Positions 25,004-34,129 of a DNA stretch of 64,000 bases are shown here, piece after piece. Under the pieces are notes generated by a model that had not been told where the DNA came from, did not search any database, and saw only the letters and a program-made list of their open reading frames with translations. Where the stretch lies: the NCBI GenBank assembly GCA_002471845.1, contig DKQT01000032.1:62001-126000 (forward strand), given 5' to 3'. The DNA is from Fidelibacterota bacterium UBA7301 (lineage in GTDB: Bacteria > Fidelibacterota > Marinisomatia > Marinisomatales > TCS55). Every line of letters begins with the position of its first letter. The stretch's first letter is position 1. A program made the translations under genes and the position numbers.

Positions 25004-27721
25004 TTAAATATAACGTTTGTCAAACGCTTTTAAAGCTGCGTGGGCAGCGGCTAAACGGGCGACAGGAACACGAAAAGGAGAACAGCTTACGTAATCTAAA
25101 CCATTTTGATGACAAAATTCAACGCTGTCAGGGTCACCCCCATGTTCACCGCAAATTCCAATTTTTAGATCTTTTTTTACCTTTCGGCCCTTCTCAACAG
25201 CCATCCTTACTAACTGTCCAACCCCAATTTGATCCAAACTTTGGAATGGATCGTGAGTCAAAATATTATTTTCCAAGTAATCCGGCAGAAATCCTCCGAT
25301 ATCATCACGACTGAATCCATAGGTTGTCTGGGTTAAATCATTGGTTCCAAAGCTAAAAAATTCTGCTCTTTGGGCCACTTCATCTGCCGTCAGGCAGGCT
25401 CGTGGAAGTTCAATCATTGTTCCAACAAGATAATCAAATTGAATCTTTTTTTCCATCATAACATCTTCAGCAATCCGGCGGACAATCTTTTCCTGATTTT
25501 CAAATTCTGTGTGAGTGCCAATCAAAGGAATCATTACTTCCGGCATTGCCTCAACACCAACATTGTTTAGTTCCGCTGTGGCTTCAAAAATTGCCCTAGC
25601 CTGCATCTCTGTAATTTCGGGATAAGCCACACCCAATCTGCAGCCTCTATGGCCTAGCATGGGGTTGAGCTCGTGCAAGCTGTTAATCCTGGAATTTATT
25701 TTGGCCGGGGGAACACCCAGTTCTGTTGCTAATTCACTTACTTGTTCATCATTTAAGGTAATGAATTCATGTAGGGGTGGGTCTAGTAGACGAATTGTAA
25801 CCGGTTTTCCTGCCATTGCTTCAAAAATGCCCTTAAAATCCTCCCTTTGAAAAGGTAAAAGTTCCATCACTGCATTCCTGCGTTCCGACCTATTCTCCGC
25901 CAAAATCATTTTTCGCATGGCCGTGATTCGCTGCGGATCAAAAAACATATGTTCTGTTCTACAAAGGCCGATTCCTTCGGCCCCGAATGCGATAGCTTGT
26001 TTTGAGTCTTCCGGACTATCGGCATTGGTTCTCACCTTAAGCGTCCGGATTTCATCCGCCCAAGCCATTAATTCCCTATACGACTCATTTGCTTCCGGGT
26101 CCGCCGGCTGTAAAATTAATTGGTCAAGATAAATTGTGCCCTTGGTCCCATTCATAGATATCCAGTCACCCTCTTTTATCTTTTCACCATTTACATCCAT
26201 AGCTTTTTTCCCGAAATCAATATTCAAAGCAGAACAGCCTACAATACAGCATTTTCCCCACCCTCGGGCCACCAAGGCAGCGTGGGATGTCATTCCGCCC
26301 TTTGCAGTTAAAATTGCTTCCGCGGCGTGCATACCATGAACATCTTCAGGGGAAGTTTCTTCTCGAACCAATATTACTTTCTTTCCATCCTTAGCCCATG
26401 TTTCGGCGTCGTCTGCCGTAAAGACAACCCGCCCCACGCCTCCGCCCGGGCCCGCAGGAAGACCTTTTGCAATCACCGGTGCACTTTTCTCTTCTTCTAT
26501 ATCCAATCGTGGGTGCAAAAGTTCATCAATTTGATTGGGAGAAACGCGGGTGATTCCTTCTTCCTTAGAAATCATGGCCTCTGCAACCATATCCACGGTC
26601 ATTTTGATCGCTGCTGTACCAGTGCGTTTTCCAGTTCGCGTCTGAAGCATCCAAAGGTTGCCGTTCTCAATTGTAAATTCAATATCCTGCATATCTGCAT
26701 AATGCCGTTCGAGATTCGTGCGAATGCTGTCCAATTGTGAATAAACATCAGGAAGAAAGGTTTCCAAAGACTCCAGGCCGGCTGATGCATCTGTCCTGGT
26801 GGCTTCATTCAAGGGATGGGGTGTCCGAATTCCCGCAACCACATCTTCTCCTTGTGCGTTTTGCAGCCATTCTCCATAAAATTTATTTTCACCGGTTGCG
26901 GGATTTCGGGTAAACGCTACACCCGTTGCAGATCGATCCCCAGTATTTCCGAAGACCATGGCCTGGACATTAACTGCTGTACCCCATTCATCAGGAATTT
27001 TTTCAATCCGCCTGTAACTTATGGCCCGTTTGCCGTTCCAACTTTGAAATACGGCTTTTATACCGCCCCATAGTTGTTCATAGGGATCATCTGGGAAATT
27101 ACTTCCAAGAACATTTTTTATACGCGATTTAAATGCTCCTGATAGTTTACTCCAATCTTCAGCTGTTAAATCAATGTCAGAAGAATATCCTTTTTCAATT
27201 TTATATGCATTTAGAATACTCTCTAACTGGTGGCGAATGCCATGACCCTCATCTGGCTCAATCCCAGCAGCTTTTTCCATCACCACATCTGAATACATCA
27301 TAATAAGCCTGCGATAAGCATCATAGACAAAACGCGGGTTATCTGTTTTTACAATTAGCCCCGGGATAGTTTCAGAGGTCAATCCCACGTTTAAAACCGT
27401 TTCCATCATGCCCGGCATTGATTGACGCGCACCAGAACGAACAGACAGCAGCAGGGGGTCATTTACATCCCCAAAGCTTTTCCCCATAGCCGATTCTATT
27501 TTGCCAATAGCAGATTTTAACTTACTTTCCAAATCATCCGGGAATAAATAATTATTTTCATAATAATAAGTACAAACATCAGTAGTAATAGTTAACCCTG
27601 CGGGGACCGGAATACCCATATTTGTCATTTCAGCCAAGTTGGCACCTTTGCCGCCAAGCAAATTTTTCATATTGGCTTTGCCCTCGGCTAAGTTGTTTCC
27701 AAAAAAATAAATGGATTTCAA
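25004..27721 (-). CDS. ppdK: Pyruvate, phosphate dikinase
   Basis: A 905-residue protein of the usual PPDK length. The N-terminal nucleotide-grasp domain (GGKGANLAEMTNMGIPVPAGLTI, VRSGARQSMPGMMETVLNVG) is followed by the phosphohistidine domain (AKGGMTSHAALVARGWGKCCIVG) with catalytic His. The C-terminal TIM barrel (GLCRTEHMFF, FFSFGTNDLTQTTYGFSRDD, GICGEHGGDP) carries the active-site Cys. It interconverts PEP, AMP and PPi with pyruvate, ATP and phosphate. The start is a TTG with AAGG upstream. Having both PPDK and pyruvate kinase allows reversible flux at the PEP-pyruvate node. The asnB attenuator begins only 21 bases beyond its stop, so asnB may be partly transcribed from the ppdK promoter. 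Confidence 0.97.
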   Translation of the reverse strand: MKSIYFFGNNLAEGKANMKNLLGGKGANLAEMTNMGIPVPAGLTITTDVCTYYYENNYLFPDDLESKLKSAIGKIESAMGKSFGDVNDPLLLSVRSGARQSMPGMMETVLNVGLTSETIPGLIVKTDNPRFVYDAYRRLIMMYSDVVMEKAAGIEPDEGHGIRHQLESILNAYKIEKGYSSDIDLTAEDWSKLSGAFKSRIKNVLGSNFPDDPYEQLWGGIKAVFQSWNGKRAISYRRIEKIPDEWGTAVNVQAMVFGNTGDRSATGVAFTRNPATGENKFYGEWLQNAQGEDVVAGIRTPHPLNEATRTDASAGLESLETFLPDVYSQLDSIRTNLERHYADMQDIEFTIENGNLWMLQTRTGKRTGTAAIKMTVDMVAEAMISKEEGITRVSPNQIDELLHPRLDIEEEKSAPVIAKGLPAGPGGGVGRVVFTADDAETWAKDGKKVILVREETSPEDVHGMHAAEAILTAKGGMTSHAALVARGWGKCCIVGCSALNIDFGKKAMDVNGEKIKEGDWISMNGTKGTIYLDQLILQPADPEANESYRELMAWADEIRTLKVRTNADSPEDSKQAIAFGAEGIGLCRTEHMFFDPQRITAMRKMILAENRSERRNAVMELLPFQREDFKGIFEAMAGKPVTIRLLDPPLHEFITLNDEQVSELATELGVPPAKINSRINSLHELNPMLGHRGCRLGVAYPEITEMQARAIFEATAELNNVGVEAMPEVMIPLIGTHTEFENQEKIVRRIAEDVMMEKKIQFDYLVGTMIELPRACLTADEVAQRAEFFSFGTNDLTQTTYGFSRDDIGGFLPDYLENNILTHDPFQSLDQIGVGQLVRMAVEKGRKVKKDLKIGICGEHGGDPDSVEFCHQNGLDYVSCSPFRVPVARLAAAHAALKAFDKRYI

Positions 27722-27836
27722 TTTATTATAACTACCTTATTTTGCTCAAAAAAATGTCGTCGAATTTACATTTTCAATTCCCAACTAACATTTAATTTAT
27801 CATGCCTAAAAAGGCGTCTAATTTTCAGCTTAAAGC

Positions 27837-28388
27837 ATGACACAAGAAAACCTGCAAAACCTTTTTAACCGGTATTCAGTTCAATATCCTGGAGAGAAAA
27901 CAACAGCACAAAAAATGATTCAATTTTTAAATGAAGATTCCAATTGTTTTGAGCGCCATAACTGGTACGGCCATTTTACAGGGTCTGCGTGGGTCGTAGA
28001 TAAACCCAGAGAGCGGGTGCTCATGACCCATCATCGCCAATTGGACATTTGGCTACAGCTAGGTGGCCATGCGGATGGCTGTTCAAACTTGTTTGAAGTT
28101 GCCCACATGGAAGCTATAGAAGAATCTGGGCTCTCCCAATTTAAAGCATTATCAGAAGAGATCTTTGACGTGGATATTCATAATATACCGGCGCATAAAA
28201 ATGACCCTCCCCACATACATTTCGATGTCCGTTTCATTTTAGAGGCTCACCGTCAAGAGGAAGATGTTATTGTAAGTGATGAATCGCGCGATGTGGCTTG
28301 GGTGCATATAGATAAAGTGCTGAATAAAAATCCTGAAAAATCCATTGCGAGAATGCTTAATAAAACATTCGAGTTTTTTACTGCTTAA
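27837..28388 (+). CDS. NUDIX hydrolase
   Basis: A 183-residue protein with a NUDIX box at about residues 77-100: GGHADGCSNLFEVAHMEAIEESGL. The EAIEESG core and the preceding Glu are kept, but the canonical Arg before the first core Glu is Met. A family member with this N-terminal extension (RHNWYGHFTGSAWVVD) is common in Gram-negatives and hydrolyses X-linked nucleoside diphosphates. The substrate is unknown. Its stop codon lies three bases before the glutamate-cysteine ligase start, so the two are probably coexpressed. The divergent ppdK gene shares the 115-base upstream gap. Confidence 0.88.
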   Translation: MTQENLQNLFNRYSVQYPGEKTTAQKMIQFLNEDSNCFERHNWYGHFTGSAWVVDKPRERVLMTHHRQLDIWLQLGGHADGCSNLFEVAHMEAIEESGLSQFKALSEEIFDVDIHNIPAHKNDPPHIHFDVRFILEAHRQEEDVIVSDESRDVAWVHIDKVLNKNPEKSIARMLNKTFEFFTA

Positions 28389-28391
28389 ATC

Positions 28392-29687
28392 ATGTCTCTG
28401 GCCAAAAAAATGAAATCTGAAATATTATCCTGTATAGTTCCGGAGAATCGGCGAAAAATTGGACTTGAAGTGGAGGGACTATATTACGATCAATCTCTCA
28501 CTCGTTTGCCCGTTAATCCAACCACTCGATACTCAGCCACCAATTTATTCAATGATATACAAAAAGACATCCTGAAGGATTTCCTTTTCTCTTACTCTCT
28601 TGAACCCGGAGGCCAATTAGAGTGGGCCTCGGCACCGGTTGTAAGCCTGTGGGATATCCAAAAACAATTTAAACAGCACCTGTCCCTTGAAAACAACATC
28701 TGTAAAAAAAACCGCGTGGGCCGATTATATTTCTCTCTCGAACCACTTTGTACCCCCGACCAAATTGATTTAATAAAATTAAATAAATATCAACTGATGC
28801 ATGATCTTTTTACAAAGACGGGCCGTCTCGGACCCTGGATGATGCGCAACACAACCAGCGTTCAATTAAATATTGACTACACATCGGAACAAGATGCCAA
28901 TGAAATGACCTTTTTGGCAGATTCAATTCAGCCTTTTTACAGCATTTTATTTTCTAATTCACCATTTAAGCGGGGTTTGCCCGTTGGAACAGCTAACATG
29001 CGTTGGAAAATATGGGGCGACACTGACCCGGATCGCTGTGGGTCTCTTTTTGAACACGGAATGATTTCACCGGATCATATGGTTGATGATTACGCCAGTT
29101 GGATTTTAAACGTAAAAACAATTTTTAAATATAACCAAAACGGTAATGCTGAGCCTTTCGTGGGTACGTTGGGAGACATGGTTCAATCTGATCCAACGTC
29201 GGCAAAAAGGCATCTTTTATCCTCTCTTCATCAATCCTTCACCCATGTTCGTTTCAAAACTGTTTTAGAAGTCCGTGCCAGCGACCGCCCCCCAAAAGGT
29301 ATGGAAATGGCCCCTGCTGCTTTCTTCGCCGGATTGCTCACGGGACCAAAAACCCGGGCCATTGCACTAGAAGCAGTTTCAAGATGGTCCACAGAAGAAC
29401 AAAAAAAACTTATCTCAACAGCCAACAATTTATCATTTGACCAACTCGGGCCAGAAAATAAACCTATTGGGGATTGGCTGGAATTCTGGTCCCAATTAGC
29501 ATTGGATGGATTAAACGAAAGAGAGAAATTGTATGGGTTAAAAAACGAGCGGCCCATGGTCCAATCCTTTTTGGAAAATGTCCTGGCCCTGGGACCAAAA
29601 ACAACACAAATACAAAATGAATTCAAAAAAACGGGTGGCTCAATTAATAATTTTCTCAGAGATTGCTGTCTAGATATAACCCCTTAA
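28392..29687 (+). CDS. Glutamate-cysteine ligase, GCS2 (plant/proteobacterial) type
   Basis: A 431-residue protein with blocks of the GCS2 family: KIGLEVEGLYYD near the start, YSLEPGGQLEWASAPV, GPWMMRNTTSVQLNIDY, and EVRASDRPP with the nearby MEMAPAAFFAGLL. These form the ATP-grasp-like glutamine-synthetase fold that joins the gamma-carboxyl of glutamate to cysteine. The product feeds glutathione synthesis or, with EgtA-like partners, ergothioneine synthesis; no gshB or egt genes are in the window, so which one is undecided. It follows the NUDIX gene directly. Confidence 0.9.
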   Translation: MSLAKKMKSEILSCIVPENRRKIGLEVEGLYYDQSLTRLPVNPTTRYSATNLFNDIQKDILKDFLFSYSLEPGGQLEWASAPVVSLWDIQKQFKQHLSLENNICKKNRVGRLYFSLEPLCTPDQIDLIKLNKYQLMHDLFTKTGRLGPWMMRNTTSVQLNIDYTSEQDANEMTFLADSIQPFYSILFSNSPFKRGLPVGTANMRWKIWGDTDPDRCGSLFEHGMISPDHMVDDYASWILNVKTIFKYNQNGNAEPFVGTLGDMVQSDPTSAKRHLLSSLHQSFTHVRFKTVLEVRASDRPPKGMEMAPAAFFAGLLTGPKTRAIALEAVSRWSTEEQKKLISTANNLSFDQLGPENKPIGDWLEFWSQLALDGLNEREKLYGLKNERPMVQSFLENVLALGPKTTQIQNEFKKTGGSINNFLRDCCLDITP

Positions 29688-29692
29688 TTTTT

Positions 29693-30004
29693 ATGATGAA
29701 AAAGAAACACTGGCATATTCTAACCTTTATTCCGATTATTTTTCTTGGTTCCCTTTTCATCTTGTTAGGGACACAATGGATTACAACCTTGATTGGATTA
29801 ACCATAATACTATTTACGATTCAAACAAGGTTGGGATCACCCATAACCTGTGGTATGGTACATTTATTGATATTAGCGCTATTGATCACCCTAACAATTG
29901 ATGGTGATTCCCTATTTTTCTTTTCGTGGGCATTGCCCCTTTTTTGGATGGTTTTGGTAGTAAGCGTTTTCTCGGGGTTTCAATTGAATCGGCATGATGG
30001 CTGA
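29693..30004 (+). CDS. Small inner-membrane protein, unknown function
   Basis: The start at 29693 (ATGATGAAAAAG) begins just beyond the glutamate-cysteine ligase stop; an earlier start would run into that gene. The 103-residue product is hydrophobic with about three membrane helices (IFLGSLFILLGTQWITTLIGL, MVHLLILALLITL, ALPLFWMVLVVSVFSGF) and no recognised domain. It overlaps the following DUF2231 gene by 11 bases, which suggests translational coupling. I do not recognise the family. Confidence 0.62.
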   Translation: MMKKKHWHILTFIPIIFLGSLFILLGTQWITTLIGLTIILFTIQTRLGSPITCGMVHLLILALLITLTIDGDSLFFFSWALPLFWMVLVVSVFSGFQLNRHDG

Positions 30005-30404
30005 GATTCATCCCCTTGTAATTCATTTTCCAATAGCAATGCTTTCTTCGGCAATATTATTGGATTTTATTTTTGTCCTCAGCAAAAGAGAGGATTTAAC
30101 CCAAGCCGGGTGGTGGATTATGCTATTAGGGCTTGTTTCCACCGCCGCCGGTATAGCCACTGGTATTTGGAACGATACGCTTATTGGCCACTTTGGTTCT
30201 ACTTTTCCGCTTTGGGTTAATCATGGATGGATCCAAATATTTTCGAGCATCATTTTTCTGGGGCTATTTATCTGGAGAACGAGAGTCCCCAAATTACTTG
30301 AAGTTCCAAATCTAAAATGGATATATATCGGAATCGGCAGTATGGGAGTAATAATCCTTTTCTATGGGGGACACTTGGGAGCAAAGCTTGCAGGGCGGAT
30401 TTAA
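29994..30404 (+). CDS. DUF2231-type membrane protein
   Basis: A 136-residue membrane protein beginning AEIHPLVIHFPIAM, the hallmark of DUF2231 proteins, with about four helices and His residues near membrane faces (IHPLVIHF, IGHFGS, NHGW, GGHLG). Some relatives are linked to haem or copper-binding roles, but the function is not established. It overlaps the preceding small membrane protein gene. An 84-base gap separates it from the succinate dehydrogenase operon. Confidence 0.8.
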   Translation: MMAEIHPLVIHFPIAMLSSAILLDFIFVLSKREDLTQAGWWIMLLGLVSTAAGIATGIWNDTLIGHFGSTFPLWVNHGWIQIFSSIIFLGLFIWRTRVPKLLEVPNLKWIYIGIGSMGVIILFYGGHLGAKLAGRI

Positions 30405-30488
30405 CTAACTATTTCATTTCTTATTGAGATATTAAAAACCCTAATTTCCCAGCCACTTTATTAAACAAAAATACCTTTATAAATAAAA

Positions 30489-31334
30489 ATGGTCACTTTT
30501 TCCCAACAATCATCAGGTAAATTTTTGTCTACATATCGCTCTGACAAATGGTGGTTTGAGCCCCTGTGGACCGGTTTAGGGTTTTTAAGTTTTGTCGCTT
30601 ATACAACTTGGGCAATGTTCCAGGGTGACTATTATTGGTGGAGTGGCGGCCAAGAGGGTTTTGGTGGTTATTTATCACCTTTTTATTCTCCCCTTCTATT
30701 TATTAAAGAAGCCGTGGTTGGCTCTGCCCCCATGGATCATTCCTGGTTTGGTTCATGGCCCGGCTGGTGGCCAGTTCTAATCCCCGCATCTCCGGCTATT
30801 TTAATTCTGGCAGGACCATTATCTTTCCGGATGACTTGTTACTATTATCGAAAATTTTATTACCGCGCTTATTTCATGTCTCCCCCGGCCTGCGCCGTAA
30901 GCGGCATATCGCAAAAAAATTATAAAGGTGAAACAGCGTTATTAGTTTTCCAAAACCTCCACCGTTATACGTTATACATTGCTTTGGGTTTTGTTGTTAT
31001 TCTTTCTTATGATGGTTTTCTTTCTCTATTCAGGGGCGGAGAATTTGGGATTGGGATTGGGTCCATCATCCTGATTATCAACCCAATTTTGTTGGCCGGT
31101 TATACATTCGGCTGCCATGCCTTCCGCCATTTGACCGGGGGCAACCAGGACTGTTTTACTTGTCCGAATGGAAAACCGACATTTCGACACATGGTCTGGC
31201 GGGGAGTTTCATGGTTAAACAGCCGCCACATACTGTGGGCCTGGATTAGTATGCTTTGGGTTGCCTTTGCTGATTTTTATGTACGTATGGTCTCCAGCGG
31301 CAGATGGATCGATATTAATACTTGGGGTTTTTAG
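30489..31334 (+). CDS. sdhC: Succinate dehydrogenase membrane-anchor/cytochrome subunit
   Basis: A 281-residue protein with about five or six membrane helices, longer than a typical SdhC of about 125 residues. Helices include EPLWTGLGFLSFVAYTTWAMF, LYIALGFVVILSYDGFLSLF and IGIGSIILIINPILLAGYTFG. His residues in NLHRYTLY and FGCHAFRHLTGG could ligate haem. It resembles the single large membrane subunit of Sdh1-type complexes known from actinobacteria. Its stop codon (TAG) overlaps the GTG start of sdhA. It would anchor SdhAB and pass electrons to quinone. Confidence 0.82.
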   Translation: MVTFSQQSSGKFLSTYRSDKWWFEPLWTGLGFLSFVAYTTWAMFQGDYYWWSGGQEGFGGYLSPFYSPLLFIKEAVVGSAPMDHSWFGSWPGWWPVLIPASPAILILAGPLSFRMTCYYYRKFYYRAYFMSPPACAVSGISQKNYKGETALLVFQNLHRYTLYIALGFVVILSYDGFLSLFRGGEFGIGIGSIILIINPILLAGYTFGCHAFRHLTGGNQDCFTCPNGKPTFRHMVWRGVSWLNSRHILWAWISMLWVAFADFYVRMVSSGRWIDINTWGF

Positions 31335-33184
31335 TGAATATTACAGAAATAAAAACAGTGGAACATGATGTAATTGTTTTAGGTGCCGGCGGCGCCGGTT
31401 TACGGGCGGCCATCGAATGTTCTATGCAAGGCTTAAGTACGGGGTTGGTTTGTAAATCACTTTTAGGAAAAGCACATACTGTTATGGCAGAGGGGGGCGT
31501 TGCCGCTTCTTTAGGAAATGCTGATGCCCGAGATCACTGGAAAGTTCATTTTCGGGATACCATGCGGGGTGGAAAATTTCTCAACAACTGGCGTATGGCG
31601 GAATTACATGCCAAGCAGGCCCCGGAAAGGGTCCGGGAGCTGGAAGAATGGGGTGCGGTTTTTGACCGCACTAAAACAGGTTTAATTAATCAAAGAAATT
31701 TTGGGGGTCACCGCTACCCGCGTTTGGCCCATGTGGGAGACCGGACGGGGCTGGAAATAATTCGCACCCTCCAAGACCGCGGTATTCACCAAGGCATTGA
31801 AGTGTATATGGAATGTACCGGGTTAGATTTACTCAAGGATAAAGATCGAATTTCCGGTATGGTGGCCATGTGGCGCGAAACGGGAGAATTTATAATTTTT
31901 CGCTGCAAAGCAGTTATCCTTGCTACCGGCGGGGGAGGAAAAGCCTGGAAAATAACCTCTAACTCCTGGGAATATACTGGAGACGGCTATGGCATGGCCT
32001 ATGAAGCCGGTGCCGAATTAATGGACATGGAATTCACCCAATTTCATCCAACCGGAATGGTTTGGCCCCCTTCAGTTCGGGGGACCCTCGTTACTGAAGG
32101 TGTCCGCGGTGAAGGCGGAATTCTTGTCAACGCTGACGAAGAGCGCTTTATGTTTAATAATATTTCCAACCGTTTTGCCGCCGAGACTGCCGATACAGAA
32201 GAAGAGGCGGCACGCTGGCTAGCGGGGGATAAAGATGCCAGAAGACCGCCAGAGCTTTTAACCCGGGATGTGGTTGCCCGGGCAATACGAAAAGAAGTGC
32301 AGGCCGGGCGTGGTTCTCCCCATGGCGGTGCTTTCTTAGATATAGCGACCCGTCGAAACGCCGAAGATATTAAACGCAAGCTACCGTCAATGTATCACCA
32401 GTTCAAAGTGCTGGCTGAATTGGATATTACCAAAGATCCCATGGAGGTGGGTCCCACTTTGCATTATTTTATGGGTGGTATACGTGTAGATGCAGATTCC
32501 CAAATGACACGGGTGCCTGGTTTATTTGCCTGCGGAGAATGTGCGGCGGGTGTTCACGGTGCCAATCGGCTGGGCGGTAATTCTCTCTCGGATCTTTTGG
32601 TTTGTGGAAAATTAGCCGGATCCGGGGCGGTAAATTATATTCAAGCAGTTTCAACTGTGCCTGAACTAAATGATGAACAGGCCAAAAACATTATTCGTTC
32701 TGCAACAAATATCCTGAACCGGGATACGGGCGGAAATCCATACTTGATCCACGAGAAACTCCAGGAGTTGATGCAGAATAATGTCGGCATTGTCCGCTCA
32801 GATGAACTGTTGGGTGAAGGCATCCAGGGGTTAGTGGACCTGTGGGAAGAATACGCCAATGTTAAGGCGGATGGAACCAGCCAGTTTAATCCGGGATGGC
32901 ATGAGGCTTTATCCTTAAGAAATCTATTGGTTACCTCCGAAGCTGTCGCCCGGGCGGCCCGTATGCGCGAAGAGAGTCGCGGAGCCCACACTCGACTTGA
33001 CTTTGAGGGGGAACAAGCAGCATGGCTCCAGTACAATATTGTACTTAAAAAAACAGAAGATGGAAGTATGTCAACCGAAAAAGTTCTCCGGGATGAACCC
33101 GATGCGGAGTTAATGAGAATAGCAAATCTAAGTATAGAAGCGTTAGAGGCGGAAGTGCTCCGGGAAAAGGATTCCACAGGTTAG
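31334..33184 (+). CDS. sdhA: Succinate dehydrogenase/fumarate reductase flavoprotein subunit
   Basis: A 616-residue flavoprotein. The GTG at 31334 overlaps the TAG of the membrane subunit and follows it immediately, so it is favoured over the TTG at 31322. The dinucleotide-binding motif DVIVLGAGGAGLRAAIE lies near residue 15. The FAD-linked His region (KAHTVMAEGGVAA), the active-site block MEFTQFHPTGMVWPP with RGEGGILVN, and the C-terminal GGNSLSDLLVCG are present. It oxidises succinate to fumarate in the TCA cycle and is part of complex II, or runs the reverse as fumarate reductase. It precedes sdhB by three bases. Confidence 0.95.
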   Translation: MNITEIKTVEHDVIVLGAGGAGLRAAIECSMQGLSTGLVCKSLLGKAHTVMAEGGVAASLGNADARDHWKVHFRDTMRGGKFLNNWRMAELHAKQAPERVRELEEWGAVFDRTKTGLINQRNFGGHRYPRLAHVGDRTGLEIIRTLQDRGIHQGIEVYMECTGLDLLKDKDRISGMVAMWRETGEFIIFRCKAVILATGGGGKAWKITSNSWEYTGDGYGMAYEAGAELMDMEFTQFHPTGMVWPPSVRGTLVTEGVRGEGGILVNADEERFMFNNISNRFAAETADTEEEAARWLAGDKDARRPPELLTRDVVARAIRKEVQAGRGSPHGGAFLDIATRRNAEDIKRKLPSMYHQFKVLAELDITKDPMEVGPTLHYFMGGIRVDADSQMTRVPGLFACGECAAGVHGANRLGGNSLSDLLVCGKLAGSGAVNYIQAVSTVPELNDEQAKNIIRSATNILNRDTGGNPYLIHEKLQELMQNNVGIVRSDELLGEGIQGLVDLWEEYANVKADGTSQFNPGWHEALSLRNLLVTSEAVARAARMREESRGAHTRLDFEGEQAAWLQYNIVLKKTEDGSMSTEKVLRDEPDAELMRIANLSIEALEAEVLREKDSTG

Positions 33185-33187
33185 AAT

Positions 33188-33937
33188 ATGGCTTTGAGAA
33201 ATTTTAAGCTGTTCCGTGGCAACCAAAACGAAGGGACCATGGAACACTACAGCGTTGAGGTGGATAAAGGGATGGTTGTTTTGGATGCAATTCACCACAT
33301 CCAAGCCGAACAGGCGGGTGATATGGCATTGCGCTGGAATTGCAAGGCGGGTAAGTGCGGCTCCTGCAGCGTTGAAATAAACGGCAAACCCAAACTATCC
33401 TGTATGACGCGCATGAACGAATATGGCCCGGAAGAAACCATTTCCGTGCGCCCGCTCCAGTCTTTTCCGGTAATGAAGGATTTGGTTTCAGATGTATCGT
33501 GGAATTATGAACAAAACAAAAACATCACGCCCTTTAAGCCGGATCCCCTGAAAAAGGGCAACTATATCATGATGCAGGAAGATATTGACCGTGTACAGGA
33601 ATTCCGCAAGTGTCTTGAGTGCTACCTCTGCCAAAATGTATGCCATGTTCTACGAGACCAGAGGCAAAAAGATAAATTTATCGGACCCCGATTTATGATC
33701 AGGCTAGCCAGTCTTGAAATGCATCCACTCGATACAGCAGACCGCATTCCCGATGTTAAGGATACTCATGGCTCGGGGATGTGTAATATTACCCGCTGCT
33801 GTACTGACGTTTGTCCAGAACATATTCAAATTACCGATAATGGTATAATTCCATTAAAAGAGCGTGTCGTGGATCGATACTATGATCCGCTCCTTCGATT
33901 GTTTTATAAATTATTCAGGCGGAAAAGTCCAAACTAA
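33188..33937 (+). CDS. sdhB: Succinate dehydrogenase iron-sulfur subunit
   Basis: A 249-residue protein with three clusters of Cys ligands. The plant-type 2Fe-2S site is CKAGKCGSCSVEINGKPKLSC near residues 53-74. A 4Fe-4S site is CLECYLCQNVC near 140-150, and CNITRCCTDVCPE near 195-208 supplies the third cluster. These relay electrons from FAD to quinone. It is the last gene of the sdhCAB operon. The following 190 bases up to the convergent tonB contain no gene. Confidence 0.95.
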   Translation: MALRNFKLFRGNQNEGTMEHYSVEVDKGMVVLDAIHHIQAEQAGDMALRWNCKAGKCGSCSVEINGKPKLSCMTRMNEYGPEETISVRPLQSFPVMKDLVSDVSWNYEQNKNITPFKPDPLKKGNYIMMQEDIDRVQEFRKCLECYLCQNVCHVLRDQRQKDKFIGPRFMIRLASLEMHPLDTADRIPDVKDTHGSGMCNITRCCTDVCPEHIQITDNGIIPLKERVVDRYYDPLLRLFYKLFRRKSPN

Positions 33938-34129
33938 GCGTATTGTTTTATATTGCTTTTACTTTTTCTATAGACTCTAGTAGTCTTTGTAGTAAAAGCG
34001 CATTCCCGACACAGCAAGAAGTTCATCAAACAATGCTAAGATGTAATCCAAGGAGCCATCGATCAGGGATATGCAATGGATTCAGTACTGCAAAAAGCGG
34101 GTATAACCCCATATTTACTGAAGGAGCCT

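Noticed and set aside
24895..25314. Plus-strand open frame antisense to the asnB leader and ppdK end
   Set aside because: Its Leu run is the reverse complement of the Asn codons of the leader, and the rest is antisense to conserved ppdK sequence.
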